Assembly (NCBI RefSeq): GCF_000425945.1
Contig: NZ_AUEK01000006.1
Location: forward strand, 62,001 to 126,000
Reading direction: 5' to 3'
DNA length: 64,000 bases
DNA from: Candidatus Solirubrobacter pratensis
GTDB taxonomy: Bacteria; Actinomycetota; Thermoleophilia; Solirubrobacterales; Solirubrobacteraceae
The translations under genes and the position numbers were made by a program. The notes beneath the pieces are model-generated. The model had not been told where the DNA came from. It worked only from the letters and a program-made list of their open reading frames with translations, and did no database searches. This document shows, piece after piece, positions 25,574-34,458 of this stretch (position 1 is its first letter; each line of letters begins with the position of its first letter).

Positions 25574-25621
25574 CCATGTCCGGCGTCAGCGGGCGGTTTT
25601 CCCTGCTGCGGCCGGACATGG
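25574..25621. repeat. Inverted repeat at the broken end of the DHFR-like gene
   Basis: CCATGTCCGG (25574-25583) and CCGGACATGG (25612-25621) are exact complements separated by 28 bases. A second small hairpin (CCTCCGC ... GGCGGAGG, about 25622-25645) follows, immediately before the 3' end of the tRNA gene. They may act as a terminator or mark a recombination scar. Confidence 0.6.
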
Positions 25622-25648
25622 CCTCCGCTGTCCTGCGGCGGAGGGGGA

Positions 25649-25730
<82 letters not shown>

Positions 25731-25919
25731 GGGCGGCGCCGATGATAGCGCCAGATCGCTCGCGGTTCTGGGCCGTCGGCGGAGGTGTTTCGGGCGACCC
25801 CGGCGGCGTCCGCGCGCGAGGAGCCGGCCGCCTGGGGGTCGATCTCACCGGCTCGTGCGGGCGGCACCTTCGGGCGCTCCGTCGCATGATCTCCTCCAGG
25901 CGCCACAATCCCATCCGGC

Positions 25920-26603
25920 ATGCCCGCGATCGCCGCCGCCCTCGCCCTCGCCGCGCTGACCCCGAGCGCCACGACGCTGTCCGACGAATGGGCGACGACC
26001 GCGTGGGCGCACCCGGTGGCGGCGGCCCCGGTGCGGACGGCGCCGGAAGGCTCGGCGCGCACGATCGCGCGGCTGCACGCGAGGACCGAGATGGGCAGTC
26101 CGGAGGTCTATGTGATGCTCAGCCAGCAGCCCGACTCGCGCGGGCGGATGTGGGTGCGCATCCGCCTCCCGGGCCGGCCGAACGGGCGCACCGGCTGGGT
26201 CCGCCGCGCGACGCTCGACGACACGCAGGTCACGCACACGACGCTGGTGGTCGACAAGCACGCGCTGACGGCGACGGTGCTCGAGGACGGCCGGGCGACG
26301 TGGCGGGTGCCGGTCGGTGTGGGCACGGCTCGAAGCCCCACGCCCGCGGGCCGGTTCTACGTGCGCGAGCTGATCAAGCTCAAGCCCGCGACGACCGCCT
26401 ATGGCCCGTACATCTACGGCACCAGCGGCTACGCGAAGCTGAGCGAGTACCCGGGCGGTGGGATCATCGGCATCCACGGCACGTCGCAGCCGGGACTGAT
26501 CCCCGGGCGGCCGTCGCACGGGTGCGTGCGGATGCGCAACGCGGACGTGCGCGAGCTCACGAAGCGACTGCCGATCGGGGCGGCCGTGCGGATCCGCAAC
26601 TGA
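25920..26603 (+). CDS. L,D-transpeptidase (YkuD domain) with N-terminal SH3-like domain
   Basis: 227 residues. A short hydrophobic N-terminus (IAAALALAALTPSATTLS) may be a weak signal peptide. Residues ~35-100 form an SH3b-like module (VAAAPVRTAPEGSARTIARL, WVRIRLPGRPNGRTGWV). The YkuD domain follows, with the catalytic signature HGTSQPGLIPGRPSHGCVRM, where the Cys attacks the peptide stem. Such enzymes form 3-3 cross-links or attach proteins in peptidoglycan. The ATG start has no strong Shine-Dalgarno and may be leaderless. Its upstream region is shared with the tRNA-Tyr gene. Confidence 0.88.
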   Translation: MPAIAAALALAALTPSATTLSDEWATTAWAHPVAAAPVRTAPEGSARTIARLHARTEMGSPEVYVMLSQQPDSRGRMWVRIRLPGRPNGRTGWVRRATLDDTQVTHTTLVVDKHALTATVLEDGRATWRVPVGVGTARSPTPAGRFYVRELIKLKPATTAYGPYIYGTSGYAKLSEYPGGGIIGIHGTSQPGLIPGRPSHGCVRMRNADVRELTKRLPIGAAVRIRN

Positions 26604-26637
26604 GACCGCGCGCGGGCGCTCCCGAACCCCGAACGGC

Positions 26638-27765
26638 TCAGCGCAGAATCACCCGCCCGGACCCCGCCTCGAACAGGTGAACCCGCGACATGTCCACCCG
26701 CAGCCGTACGACCGAGCCCGGGGCCGGCCGCACGTCGGGCGGCACGCGCGCGATGAACCGGTCCTCGCCCGAGACATCCAGCTCTCCGGCCAGATCGAGC
26801 ATGTCACCCGTCAGCACCGACGGCGCCTCGGAGTGCAGGTGCAGCAGCACGTCGCTCCCGAGCATCTCGGCGAGCACGACCCGCAGCTCGAGCACGTCGT
26901 CGCCCAGCTCGCCCACGGGTGACACGGCTTCGGGCCGGATGCCCACGACCACGTCGCCGACGTGGGTCGTCCGCCGCGCCGGCCGCAGCCGCTGCGTCCC
27001 GAGCTCGAGCCGGCCGTCCTCGGCCACGCGGCCGCGCAGCAGGTTCATCGCCGGCGACCCGATGAAGCCTGCGACGAACACGTTCGCCGGGTGCTCGTAC
27101 AGGCGCTGCGGCGAGTCGACCTGCTCGAGCCGCCCGTCGCGCATGACCGCGACGCGGTCGCCCATCGTCATCGCCTCGGTCTGGTCGTGCGTGACGTAGA
27201 GCGTCGTCGTCCCGAGCTCGTGATGCAGGCGCGCGATGTACGCGCGCATCTCCACGCGCAGCTTGGCGTCGAGGTTGCTCAACGGCTCGTCCATCAGGAA
27301 CGCCTCGGGCGAGCGAACGATCGCGCGGCCGAGCGCGACGCGCTGCCGCTGGCCGCCGGAGAGCGCCCGCGGCCGCCGCGCCAGCAGCTCGCGGATCCCC
27401 AGCCGCGCCGCCGTGCGCCCCACGCGCGACCGGATCGACTCCCGCTCGACCTTCTGCATCCGGAGCGCGAAGCCCATGTTGTCGTCGACCGACATGTGCG
27501 GATACAGCGCATACGACTGGAACACCATCGCGATGTCGCGATCTTTCGGCGCGACGTCGTTGACCACGCGCGAGCCGATCGAGATCGCGCCGTGCGTCGC
27601 GTCCTCGAGCCCCGCGACCATCCGCAGCGCCGTCGACTTGCCGGAGCCCGACGGGCCCACGAGGACCGTGAACTCGCCGTCGGCGATCTCGAGGTCCAGC
27701 CCGTCGACGGCGCGCGTGCCGTCGGGGAAGACCTTCGAGACGTCCTCGAACGCGATCTGCGCCAT
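26638..27765 (-). CDS. Sugar ABC transporter ATPase (MsmX/UgpC type)
   Basis: 375 residues. Walker A GPSGSGKST, Q-loop VFQSYALYPHMSV, signature LSGGQRQRVALGRA, Walker B AFLMDEPLSNLD and switch His in YVTHDQTEAMT are all intact. The C-terminal ~130 residues are the TOBE/OB regulatory domain (GFIGSPAMNLLRG, VVVGIRPEAV) characteristic of carbohydrate importers. It is the last gene of the LacI-controlled operon and overlaps the beta-glucosidase stop by ATGA. It should energise the MalF/MalG-type permeases encoded upstream. Confidence 0.95.
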   Translation of the reverse strand: MAQIAFEDVSKVFPDGTRAVDGLDLEIADGEFTVLVGPSGSGKSTALRMVAGLEDATHGAISIGSRVVNDVAPKDRDIAMVFQSYALYPHMSVDDNMGFALRMQKVERESIRSRVGRTAARLGIRELLARRPRALSGGQRQRVALGRAIVRSPEAFLMDEPLSNLDAKLRVEMRAYIARLHHELGTTTLYVTHDQTEAMTMGDRVAVMRDGRLEQVDSPQRLYEHPANVFVAGFIGSPAMNLLRGRVAEDGRLELGTQRLRPARRTTHVGDVVVGIRPEAVSPVGELGDDVLELRVVLAEMLGSDVLLHLHSEAPSVLTGDMLDLAGELDVSGEDRFIARVPPDVRPAPGSVVRLRVDMSRVHLFEAGSGRVILR

Positions 27766-29123
27766 CAGGCCGCACCTCCCCGCACGCCGGCGATGTAGTC
27801 GCGATACCAGAGCCCGCTGCGCTTGACCGTGCGGACCTGGGTGCCGAAGTCCACGCCCACGATCCCGAAGCGCTTCTCGTAGCCGTGCTCCCACTCGAAG
27901 TTGTCGAGCAGCGACCACGCGTAATAGCGGCGGATGTCGACCCCGTCGGCGATCGCGCGCCGCACCGCCTCGATGTGATCGGCCAGGTACGCCACGCGCG
28001 AGGGATCCTCGATCGTGCCGTCCGTCGCGCGCTCGTCGTCGAACGCCGCGCCGTTCTCGGTGATGTAGATCGTCAGGTCGCCGTAGTCGCGCCGCAGGCG
28101 CGTGAGCACCTCGTGCAGCCCCTCGGCGTCGACCGTCCAGCCCATGGCGGTGGTCGGCGGCCGCGCCGTGACCAGCTCGGCCTCCAGCGGCGCGACCCGG
28201 CGGGCCGCCCGCACGGCAGCCGGGTTGTAGTAGTTGACGCCGAGGAAGTCGATCGGGCGCGCGATCACCTCGAGCTCGCCGAAGCCCAGCGTCCCGAACC
28301 TCCGCTCGTAGTGCTCGACCATGTCCTCGGGATAGGTCCCGCGCAGCACGGGGTCGAGGAACCAGCGGTTCTGGTGGCCGTCCAGCCGCACCGCGGCCGC
28401 GACGTCCTTCGGCGCCACCGGCCGCATCGGCGTGAGGTTCAGCGTGATGCCGACCGGCGCATCGGACCCGGCGCGCAGCGCGTCGACGGCCAGGCCGTGC
28501 GAGACGAGCAGGTTGTGGGAGACCGTCAGCGCCGTCCGCCAGTCGCGCACGCCCGGCGCCTTGACGCCGTGCGCGTGCCCGAGGAACGCGACGACCCACG
28601 GCTCGTTGTGCGTGACCCAGCCCTCGACGACGTCGCCGAGCGCGCCGGCCATCGCCGCGGCGTACTCGGCGAAGTACGACGCCGTCTCTCGCACCGCCCA
28701 GCCGCCGGCGAGCTGCCGCGCCTGCGGCAGGTCCCAGTGGTAGAGCGTCGCGACCGGCTCGATCCCGCGCTCCAGCAGCGCCTCCACCAGCCGCCGGTAG
28801 AACGCGACGCCCTTCGCGTTGAGCGCCCCGCGCCCGTCGGGCTGCACGCGCGGCCAGGCGATCGAGAAGCGGTAGCTCTCCAGCCCCAGCGCCGAGAGCA
28901 GGTCGAGGTCCTCCTCCCAGCGGTGGTAGTGATCGCACGCGACATCGCCGGTGTCGCCGTTGGCGACCGCGCCCGGGAGCGTGCAGAAGCGGTCCCAGAT
29001 CGACTCGCCGCGCCCGTCCTCGCGCGCGGCGCCCTCGATCTGATACGCCGCGGTCGCGGCGCCGAAGCGGAAGCCCGTCGGGAACGAGCCTTCCGGCGCC
29101 CGCGAGGGGGCGGTCGCCGTCAT
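27765..29123 (-). CDS. Family 1 glycoside hydrolase, probable beta-glucosidase
   Basis: 452 residues, the normal GH1 length, with no signal peptide, so cytoplasmic. The N-terminal FPTGFRFGAATAAYQIEGA signature, the acid/base motif WVTHNEPWV and the nucleophile motif IYITENGAAF are present, as is the C-terminal YYAWSLLDNFEWEHGYEKRF. GH1 enzymes hydrolyse beta-glucosides such as cellobiose; the gene's place inside the transporter operon implies the imported sugar is its substrate. Both ends overlap neighbours by ATGA. Confidence 0.95.
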   Translation of the reverse strand: MTATAPSRAPEGSFPTGFRFGAATAAYQIEGAAREDGRGESIWDRFCTLPGAVANGDTGDVACDHYHRWEEDLDLLSALGLESYRFSIAWPRVQPDGRGALNAKGVAFYRRLVEALLERGIEPVATLYHWDLPQARQLAGGWAVRETASYFAEYAAAMAGALGDVVEGWVTHNEPWVVAFLGHAHGVKAPGVRDWRTALTVSHNLLVSHGLAVDALRAGSDAPVGITLNLTPMRPVAPKDVAAAVRLDGHQNRWFLDPVLRGTYPEDMVEHYERRFGTLGFGELEVIARPIDFLGVNYYNPAAVRAARRVAPLEAELVTARPPTTAMGWTVDAEGLHEVLTRLRRDYGDLTIYITENGAAFDDERATDGTIEDPSRVAYLADHIEAVRRAIADGVDIRRYYAWSLLDNFEWEHGYEKRFGIVGVDFGTQVRTVKRSGLWYRDYIAGVRGGAA

Positions 29124-29956
29124 CCCTTCACCGCCCCGGCGGTGATGCCCTTCACGAGCCAGCGCTGCGTGACGAAGAAGGCGATCAGTACGGGGAGGGT
29201 CGAAACCACGCCTGCGGCCATCAGCTGTGCCGTCTTCTCCTGGTAGTTGCCGATGAAGTTGCGGATCCCGATCGGGATCGTCTCCGCGTGCGTCTGCGTC
29301 AGCGACGCGACAAACAGCAGCTCGTCCCACGCGAACAGGAACGCGTAGACGAACGTGGCGATGAGGCCGGGCGCGGCGGCGGGGAGCACGATCCGCACGA
29401 AGGCGCCGAACGGGGAGCACCCGTCGACCATCGCCGCCTCCTCGAGATCCTTCGGGATCGCCGCGAAGAAGTAGCGCATGAAGTAGATCGCCACCGGCGT
29501 GAAGAACGCCGTGTAGACGAGGATCATCCCGAGCCGAGTGTCGTAGAGGTGGATCGGCGTGTTCTGCTTGAGCCAGATGAAGCCGATGAACGTCGGCAGC
29601 AGGAACATCGAGCCGGGGATCAGCTGCGTCCCGATCACGCCGAGCGCCAGCGGGCGCGAGCCCTTGAAGCGAAAGCGCGCGAGCGCGTAGCCGGCGAAGC
29701 TCGCCAGCGCGGTCGCACCCAGCGCCGCGACGGTGCAGATGATCAGGCTGTTGATCAAGTAGCGCCCGAAGTCGACGGTCTGCCACATACGGCTGAACGC
29801 CGTGAACGTCGGCTCGAGCAGGTTCATCGCGCCGGTCGAGAGCTGGCCGTCGGTCTGCAGCGAGGACGCCACGAGCCACAGCACGGGCGAGAGGATCACC
29901 AGGAGGACCAACCACGTCAGGACGTCGAGTCCCCGGTTGACGAGGCGAGCGCTCAT
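29120..29956 (-). CDS. Sugar ABC transporter permease, MalG type
   Basis: 278 residues from ATG 29956, about six membrane helices. The first helix is LTWLVLLVILSPVLWLVASS, and the EAA loop for ATPase docking is present (AIPKDLEEAAMVDGCSPFGA followed by FVRIVLPAAAPG). It pairs with the MalF-type permease just upstream (ATGA overlap) to form the transport channel. Longer starts lie within the upstream gene and were rejected. Confidence 0.94.
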   Translation of the reverse strand: MSARLVNRGLDVLTWLVLLVILSPVLWLVASSLQTDGQLSTGAMNLLEPTFTAFSRMWQTVDFGRYLINSLIICTVAALGATALASFAGYALARFRFKGSRPLALGVIGTQLIPGSMFLLPTFIGFIWLKQNTPIHLYDTRLGMILVYTAFFTPVAIYFMRYFFAAIPKDLEEAAMVDGCSPFGAFVRIVLPAAAPGLIATFVYAFLFAWDELLFVASLTQTHAETIPIGIRNFIGNYQEKTAQLMAAGVVSTLPVLIAFFVTQRWLVKGITAGAVKG

Positions 29957-30933
29957 ACGACCTCCAGATCGCGCTTGAAGGTGCGGTACCAGACCGCCAC
30001 CCACACCGCCATGATCAGCATCAAGAGCGTCGACGCGGCGGCGCCGAAGCCGAACAGGTTGTTGGAGAACGACTGCCGGTAGATGAGGGTCATCATCAGA
30101 TCGGCGTGCTCACCCGGATTGGTCCCGAGCATGATCACCGGGATCGCGAACTGGTAGGCCGAGTAGATGACCGTGAACAGCAGCTGCACGGCGATCAGCG
30201 GCCGCAGCAGCGGCAGCGTGATGTGGCGGAAGCGGCGGAAGGGTCCGGCGCCGTCGATCGCCGCCGCCTCGTGCAGCTCCTGCGGCATCGCCTGCAGCCC
30301 GGCGAGGAAGATCAGCATCGCGAACGGCAGCCCGCGCCACACGCTCGGGATCACGATCGCCCACATCGTGTTCGGGCCCAGCAGCCAGATCGGCCGGTGG
30401 CCGAGGATGCCGGTGTAGTCGACGAGGACCTTGTTGACGATCCCGACGTCGCTCTGCCACATGAACTGCCACAGCACGGCGACGACGAAGCTGGGGACGA
30501 TCCACGGCGTCAGCATCAGCGTCCGCACGATGCGCATGCCCTTCATCGGGCGGTTCAGCAGCAGGGCCACGGCGAGGCCGCCGGCCAGGGTCAGCCCGAC
30601 CGTCCAGAACGTGTAGACGGCGGTGTTCTGCACGGCGCCGAAGAAGCCGTCGCGCAGCGGGTTGCCGGCGTCGAAGAGGATCGAGCGGTAGTTGTCGAGC
30701 CCCGCCCATGGCGCGTCGAACAGGCGCGCGAAGGTGAACGTGTTCAGCCGCTTGAAGCTGAGCACGAAGCCGCCGGCCGCCGGCAGCAGGTGCACCAGCA
30801 CCATGAACGCGACCGCCGGCGCGATCAGCCAGTAGGCCAGCCGCGTCCGCGCGCGCGAGGCGGAGCGCCGCGGCGCCCGGCCGCGGGCCTCGACGGCCCG
30901 CGGCTGGGTCTTCTCTTCCAGGGCCTGGCTCAC
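29953..30933 (-). CDS. Sugar ABC transporter permease, MalF type
   Basis: 326 residues from GTG 30933, which overlaps the binding-protein stop (GTGA). A basic cytoplasmic N-terminus precedes about six helices, including LAYWLIAPAVAFMVLVHLLP. The EAA loop is AMPQELHEAAAIDGAGPFRR followed by FRHITLPLLRPL. This is the first permease of the importer. Confidence 0.94.
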   Translation of the reverse strand: MSQALEEKTQPRAVEARGRAPRRSASRARTRLAYWLIAPAVAFMVLVHLLPAAGGFVLSFKRLNTFTFARLFDAPWAGLDNYRSILFDAGNPLRDGFFGAVQNTAVYTFWTVGLTLAGGLAVALLLNRPMKGMRIVRTLMLTPWIVPSFVVAVLWQFMWQSDVGIVNKVLVDYTGILGHRPIWLLGPNTMWAIVIPSVWRGLPFAMLIFLAGLQAMPQELHEAAAIDGAGPFRRFRHITLPLLRPLIAVQLLFTVIYSAYQFAIPVIMLGTNPGEHADLMMTLIYRQSFSNNLFGFGAAASTLLMLIMAVWVAVWYRTFKRDLEVV

Positions 30934-32303
30934 CCGGCCGCCTGCGCCAGCAGGCCGTCCGCTTCCTTGGCGGCCGCGTCGAGCTGGGTCTTCACCGCCG
31001 CCGGGCTGTACCCGCCGCCCACGCCGGCGGCGCTGTCGAGGATGTTCCCGAAGCGCGTCTTGTAGGCGTTCTCGATCTGCCCCCACTGCGGGATCGGCGC
31101 GTACGTGCGCCCGTTCTGGATCGCCTCGAAGAACGCCTTGTGATTGGCGTCGGAGTCACCGACCTGCTGCTGCGGCTCCAGCCGCGCCGGGAACATCCCG
31201 AGCAGCGCCGCGTAGTCCTTCTGCGTCTGGTCCTCAGAGAGGAACTTCATCAGCGCCCAGGCCTCGTCGGGGTGCTTGGTGGCCTTGAACATCATCAGGT
31301 CCGAGCCGCCCACGAACGTGTACGCCTTCCCGCCGGGACCGGTCGGCATGGGCGCCACGCCGACGTTCTTGCGCGCCGTCGAGTCCCACGTGTCGTCGTC
31401 GGCGCGGTCGATCGAGCCGAGCACCCACGGGCCGCCGATCCAGACCGCGAGCTTGCCGCCCTTGAACTGGTTCTCGACCTGCGTGCCGTCGCGCTCGAGC
31501 TGGCTCTTGTCGAACAGCCCGGCGGTGATCAGGCCCGCCATCCACTCGACGCCGGTCTGCGCCTGCTGCGAGTTGATCGTCGAGGTCTTGGCGTCGCTGG
31601 AGAGCTCGGCGCCGCCGTTGTCCCACACGAACGGCATCACGTTGTGGACGAGGTCGAACGCCTTCTTGCCGGGCGCGCCGAAGGGCTTGATGCCCGGCAC
31701 CTTTTGCTTGATCGTCTCGAGCGTCGCCTTGAACGAGTCCAGGTCCTTGAAGGCGGTCGCCGGGTCGATGCCGGCCTTCTCGAGCACGTCCTTGCGGTAG
31801 TAGATCGAGCGCGCCTCCGTGAACCACGGGACCGCCCAGGTGCCGTCCTGGCCCTCGAGGAGGGTCGTGCTCCAGATCCCCGTCGCGTAGGCGTCCTTGC
31901 CGCCGATGTCGCCGACGCGCTCGCTCAGGTCCGCGAAGCCGCCGAGGGCGGCGAAGAACGGCACCTGCGTGGTGCCCGCCTGCGTGATGTCAGGCCCTTC
32001 GCCCGAGACCGCCGCGTTGCGGATGCGGTCGAACTGGACGTCCCAGCCGACCTCCTGCACGTCGACCTTCACGCCCGTCTTGGCCGTGAACGGCTCGACC
32101 ATCTTCTGCAGGTCCTCCTTGGGCTTGGGCGAGTTCGGCATCGTCCAGAGCGTCAGGGTCACGCCCTTCTGGAGCTGATCGCCCGTCGCCGCCTGGCCTG
32201 CCGGCTTGGAGCCTGAGTTGTCGTCGCCACCACAGGCCACGAGGGCCGCGGGGGCGAGCACGAACGCGATCGCCGACGCGGCGACCACGAGCCTATTGCG
32301 CAC
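30930..32303 (-). CDS. Extracellular sugar-binding lipoprotein of the ABC importer
   Basis: 457 residues from GTG 32303, supported by GGAGGA upstream and by the position of the LacI operator, which would otherwise be inside the gene. The lipoprotein signal is VVAASAIAFVLAPAALVACG with the lipidated Cys at about residue 24, then a Gly/Asp/Ser linker. The rest is a type I solute-binding fold (LTLWTMPNSPKPKEDLQKMV, EARSIYYRKDVLEKAGIDP, GGPWVLGSIDRADDDTW). It should capture beta-glucosides for the permeases. First gene of the five-gene operon. Confidence 0.95.
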   Translation of the reverse strand: MRNRLVVAASAIAFVLAPAALVACGGDDNSGSKPAGQAATGDQLQKGVTLTLWTMPNSPKPKEDLQKMVEPFTAKTGVKVDVQEVGWDVQFDRIRNAAVSGEGPDITQAGTTQVPFFAALGGFADLSERVGDIGGKDAYATGIWSTTLLEGQDGTWAVPWFTEARSIYYRKDVLEKAGIDPATAFKDLDSFKATLETIKQKVPGIKPFGAPGKKAFDLVHNVMPFVWDNGGAELSSDAKTSTINSQQAQTGVEWMAGLITAGLFDKSQLERDGTQVENQFKGGKLAVWIGGPWVLGSIDRADDDTWDSTARKNVGVAPMPTGPGGKAYTFVGGSDLMMFKATKHPDEAWALMKFLSEDQTQKDYAALLGMFPARLEPQQQVGDSDANHKAFFEAIQNGRTYAPIPQWGQIENAYKTRFGNILDSAAGVGGGYSPAAVKTQLDAAAKEADGLLAQAAG

Positions 32304-32329
32304 GAGAGTGTTCCTCCTCCGAGTGGACA

Positions 32330-32342
32330 AAAACGGTTTTGG
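32330..32342 (-). promoter_or_regulatory. LacI-type operator upstream of the sugar operon
   Basis: AAAACGGTTTTGG, a near-palindrome (AAAAC-G-GTTTT core). The identical 13 bases occur upstream of the lacI-type gene at 33438-33450. It lies 27 bases before the binding-protein start, positioned to block transcription. Confidence 0.8.
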
Positions 32343-32391
32343 TACTGCGGCTGGGACGACCTCGTAGGGCAACGCGCTGTCGATGGACCTC

Positions 32392-33429
32392 CTACTCCGC
32401 CGGCGGGGCGGTGGAGCCGCGGACGACGAGCTCGACGGGAAGCCGGCGCAGCGACGGGCGATCGGGATCGCCGGCGATGCGCGCTACGAGCGCATCGCCC
32501 GCCGCCGCGCCGAGGCCGAGCTTGTCCTGGCGCAGGGTGGTGAGCGGGGGATTGACGTGGGGGGCGAGCTGGATGTCGTCGAAGCCGACGATCGAGAGGT
32601 CCTCGGGCACCCGCAGGCCGGCCTCGGCGGCGGCGCGCACGGCGCCGATCGCCATCATGTCGGCCGCCGCGAAGATCGCGGTCGGGCGCTCGGGAAGCTC
32701 GAGCAGCCGGGCGGTCTGCTCGCGCCCGGACTCGGCGTAGAAGTCCCCATAGGCGACGTACTCGTCGCGGTAGGCGAGATTGAGCGCCTGCGCGGCCGCG
32801 CGATAGCCGCGCAGGCGGTCGATGCCCGGCCGCGACTCGAGCATCCCGGTGATCGTCGCGATCCTCCGGTGCCCGAGCGCGTGCAGGTGGCGGACCGCCG
32901 TCTCGGCGCCCGAGACGTTGTCGGACATGACGACCTCGGCGGCGGGGCCCTCGATGTCCATGTCGATGCCGACGCAGGGCAGGCCGGCGCGCACGAGCCG
33001 GCGCACCTCCGCGTGCTCCTGGTCGAGGCCGATCAGCGCGACGCCGTCGACCGAGTGGTGGCGGGCGCGCTTGAGGTAGGAGTGCGGGCCGTAGCCGTTG
33101 CCGGGCCGCTCGGACGCGAACAGCAGCAGGTCGAAGCCCTGGGCGCCGACGCGCTGCTTGAGGCCGCCGAGGACCTCGTGGAAGAACGGGTGCTGGAGGT
33201 CGGGGTGACCCTCGCCGGTCTCCATGAACACGCCGATCACGTGCGAGCGCTGGGTGACCAGGCTGCGCGCGGCCGCGGCCGGCGTGTAGTCGAGCTCCTG
33301 GGCCAGGCGCATGATCCGCTCACGGGTCTCAGAACGCACGTCGGCATAGCCGTTGAGCGCGCGCGATACCGTGCCGACCGACACGCCGCTGAGCCGGGCG
33401 AGCTCGCGGATGGTGACTCTCTCCTCCAT
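32392..33429 (-). CDS. LacI-family transcriptional repressor
   Basis: 345 residues. N-terminal LacI helix-turn-helix (TIRELARLSGVSVGTVSRAL followed by NGYADVRSETRERI), hinge helix LDYTPAAAARSLVT, then a two-lobed periplasmic-binding-like effector domain (VDGVALIGLDQEHAEVRRLV, RRIATITGM, PTAIFAAADMMAIGAVRAA, LSIVGFDDIQLAPHVNPPLT). It lies directly upstream of the sugar operon on the same strand. The matching operators before both this gene and the operon predict autoregulation and repression relieved by a beta-glucoside or its product. Confidence 0.95.
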   Translation of the reverse strand: MEERVTIRELARLSGVSVGTVSRALNGYADVRSETRERIMRLAQELDYTPAAAARSLVTQRSHVIGVFMETGEGHPDLQHPFFHEVLGGLKQRVGAQGFDLLLFASERPGNGYGPHSYLKRARHHSVDGVALIGLDQEHAEVRRLVRAGLPCVGIDMDIEGPAAEVVMSDNVSGAETAVRHLHALGHRRIATITGMLESRPGIDRLRGYRAAAQALNLAYRDEYVAYGDFYAESGREQTARLLELPERPTAIFAAADMMAIGAVRAAAEAGLRVPEDLSIVGFDDIQLAPHVNPPLTTLRQDKLGLGAAAGDALVARIAGDPDRPSLRRLPVELVVRGSTAPPAE

Positions 33430-33437
33430 GGTCTCCG

Positions 33438-33450
33438 AAAACGGTTTTGG
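33438..33450 (-). promoter_or_regulatory. LacI-type operator upstream of the repressor gene
   Basis: AAAACGGTTTTGG, identical to the element at 32330-32342, nine bases before the repressor start codon and 52 bases before the divergent gene at 33503, so it could affect both. Confidence 0.78.
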
Positions 33451-33502
33451 AACCGTTGCGCGGCAGTATGCACACGCTGCGCGGTCGCGTCAAGTCCGGA
33501 GC

Positions 33503-34195
33503 GTGGAGAAAACTCTCCGGTTCGTGACCGGCATCGGGATCTTGCGCGAGGGGCCGCTGCATGCGGCCTTGAAGGAGTGGCTGGCCCGTCCGGGCGACCG
33601 GCTCGAGGTCCCGGTCGGGGGATTCGTGATCGACGTCGTGCGCGCCGACGGCGAGCTGGTGGAGATCCAGACCGGGTCCTTCTCACCGCTCCGGCCGAAA
33701 ATGGACGCGTTGCTGGACGCGTTCCGCGTGCGCCTCGTCCATCCGATCCCCGCGCGCCGCCGGATCGTGCGCGTGGACGAGCACGGCATGGTCCTCTCGA
33801 CGCGGCCCTCGCCCAAGCGCCCCGGCTTCACCGCGATCTTCGAGGGCCTGGTCTCCTTCCCCACGCTGCTCGACCACCCGAACCTGACGATCGAGCTGCT
33901 GCTGTGCTCGGAGGACCATGTGCGCGCGCCGTCGCCCGTGCGCGGGCGGCGGTACACGCGCGACCCCGGCGAGCGGCGGCTGATCGAGGTGCTCGACGGC
34001 GTCGAGCTGCGCGGCGCGGCCGACCTCGCGCGGCTGCTGCCGCCGCTGGAGGGCGAGTTCAGCACGCGCGAGCTCGCCGCCGCGATGGGCACGCCGCTCG
34101 CGCTCGCGCAGAAGGCCGCGGCGTGCCTGCGCGCGCTGGAGGTCTTCGAGCCCGCCGGCAAGCGCGGGCGCGCGCCACTTCACCGGATGGCTTGA
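33503..34195 (+). CDS. Uncharacterised protein with nuclease-like (PD-(D/E)XK-type) core
   Basis: 230 residues from GTG 33503. The segment LHAALKEWLARPGDRLEVPV, GGFVIDVVRADGELVEIQTG, SFSPLRPKMDALLDAFRVRL has the spacing of a PD-(D/E)XK core (D in VIDVV, E-x-Q in VEIQTGSF). The C-terminal half looks like two winged-helix parts (LEGEFSTRELAAAMGTPLAL and AQKAAACLRALEVFEPAGKR). I do not know the family's function. A coupled small gene follows (TTGA overlap). It is divergent from the lacI-type gene, sharing the operator region. Confidence 0.7.
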   Translation: MEKTLRFVTGIGILREGPLHAALKEWLARPGDRLEVPVGGFVIDVVRADGELVEIQTGSFSPLRPKMDALLDAFRVRLVHPIPARRRIVRVDEHGMVLSTRPSPKRPGFTAIFEGLVSFPTLLDHPNLTIELLLCSEDHVRAPSPVRGRRYTRDPGERRLIEVLDGVELRGAADLARLLPPLEGEFSTRELAAAMGTPLALAQKAAACLRALEVFEPAGKRGRAPLHRMA

Positions 34196-34458
34196 CCCGC
34201 GTGGCAGGATGCCCGGGCTGGGAGGACCGCCCCGCGCCGGCCGGCGCCGCGGGGCAGCACGCGCTGACGATCGTCCCGGCGCGCGACCTGCTGCCGGGGG
34301 CGGCGTGGGCCTGGGAGTCGCTCGACCCGCGGGTCCGCGCGGGCGCCACCGACGACGAGGACCCGTTCTCGTTCGGCCACCTCTTCTCCCAGCAGCTGCT
34401 CGTCGAGCTGCGCGCGCTCGACGGCGGGATCCCCGTCGCGGGGTCGCAGGCGCCGTGA
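34192..34458 (+). CDS. Small uncharacterised protein coupled to the nuclease-like gene
   Basis: 88 residues from TTG 34192 overlapping the previous stop (GTG 34201 is an alternative). Segments such as ALTIVPARDLLPGAAWAWES and EDPFSFGHLFSQQLLVELRA look protein-like and strongly biased in third-position G+C. No known domain. Its stop overlaps the next GTG (GTGA), so three genes at 33503-35205 are coupled. Confidence 0.55.
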   Translation: MTRVAGCPGWEDRPAPAGAAGQHALTIVPARDLLPGAAWAWESLDPRVRAGATDDEDPFSFGHLFSQQLLVELRALDGGIPVAGSQAP

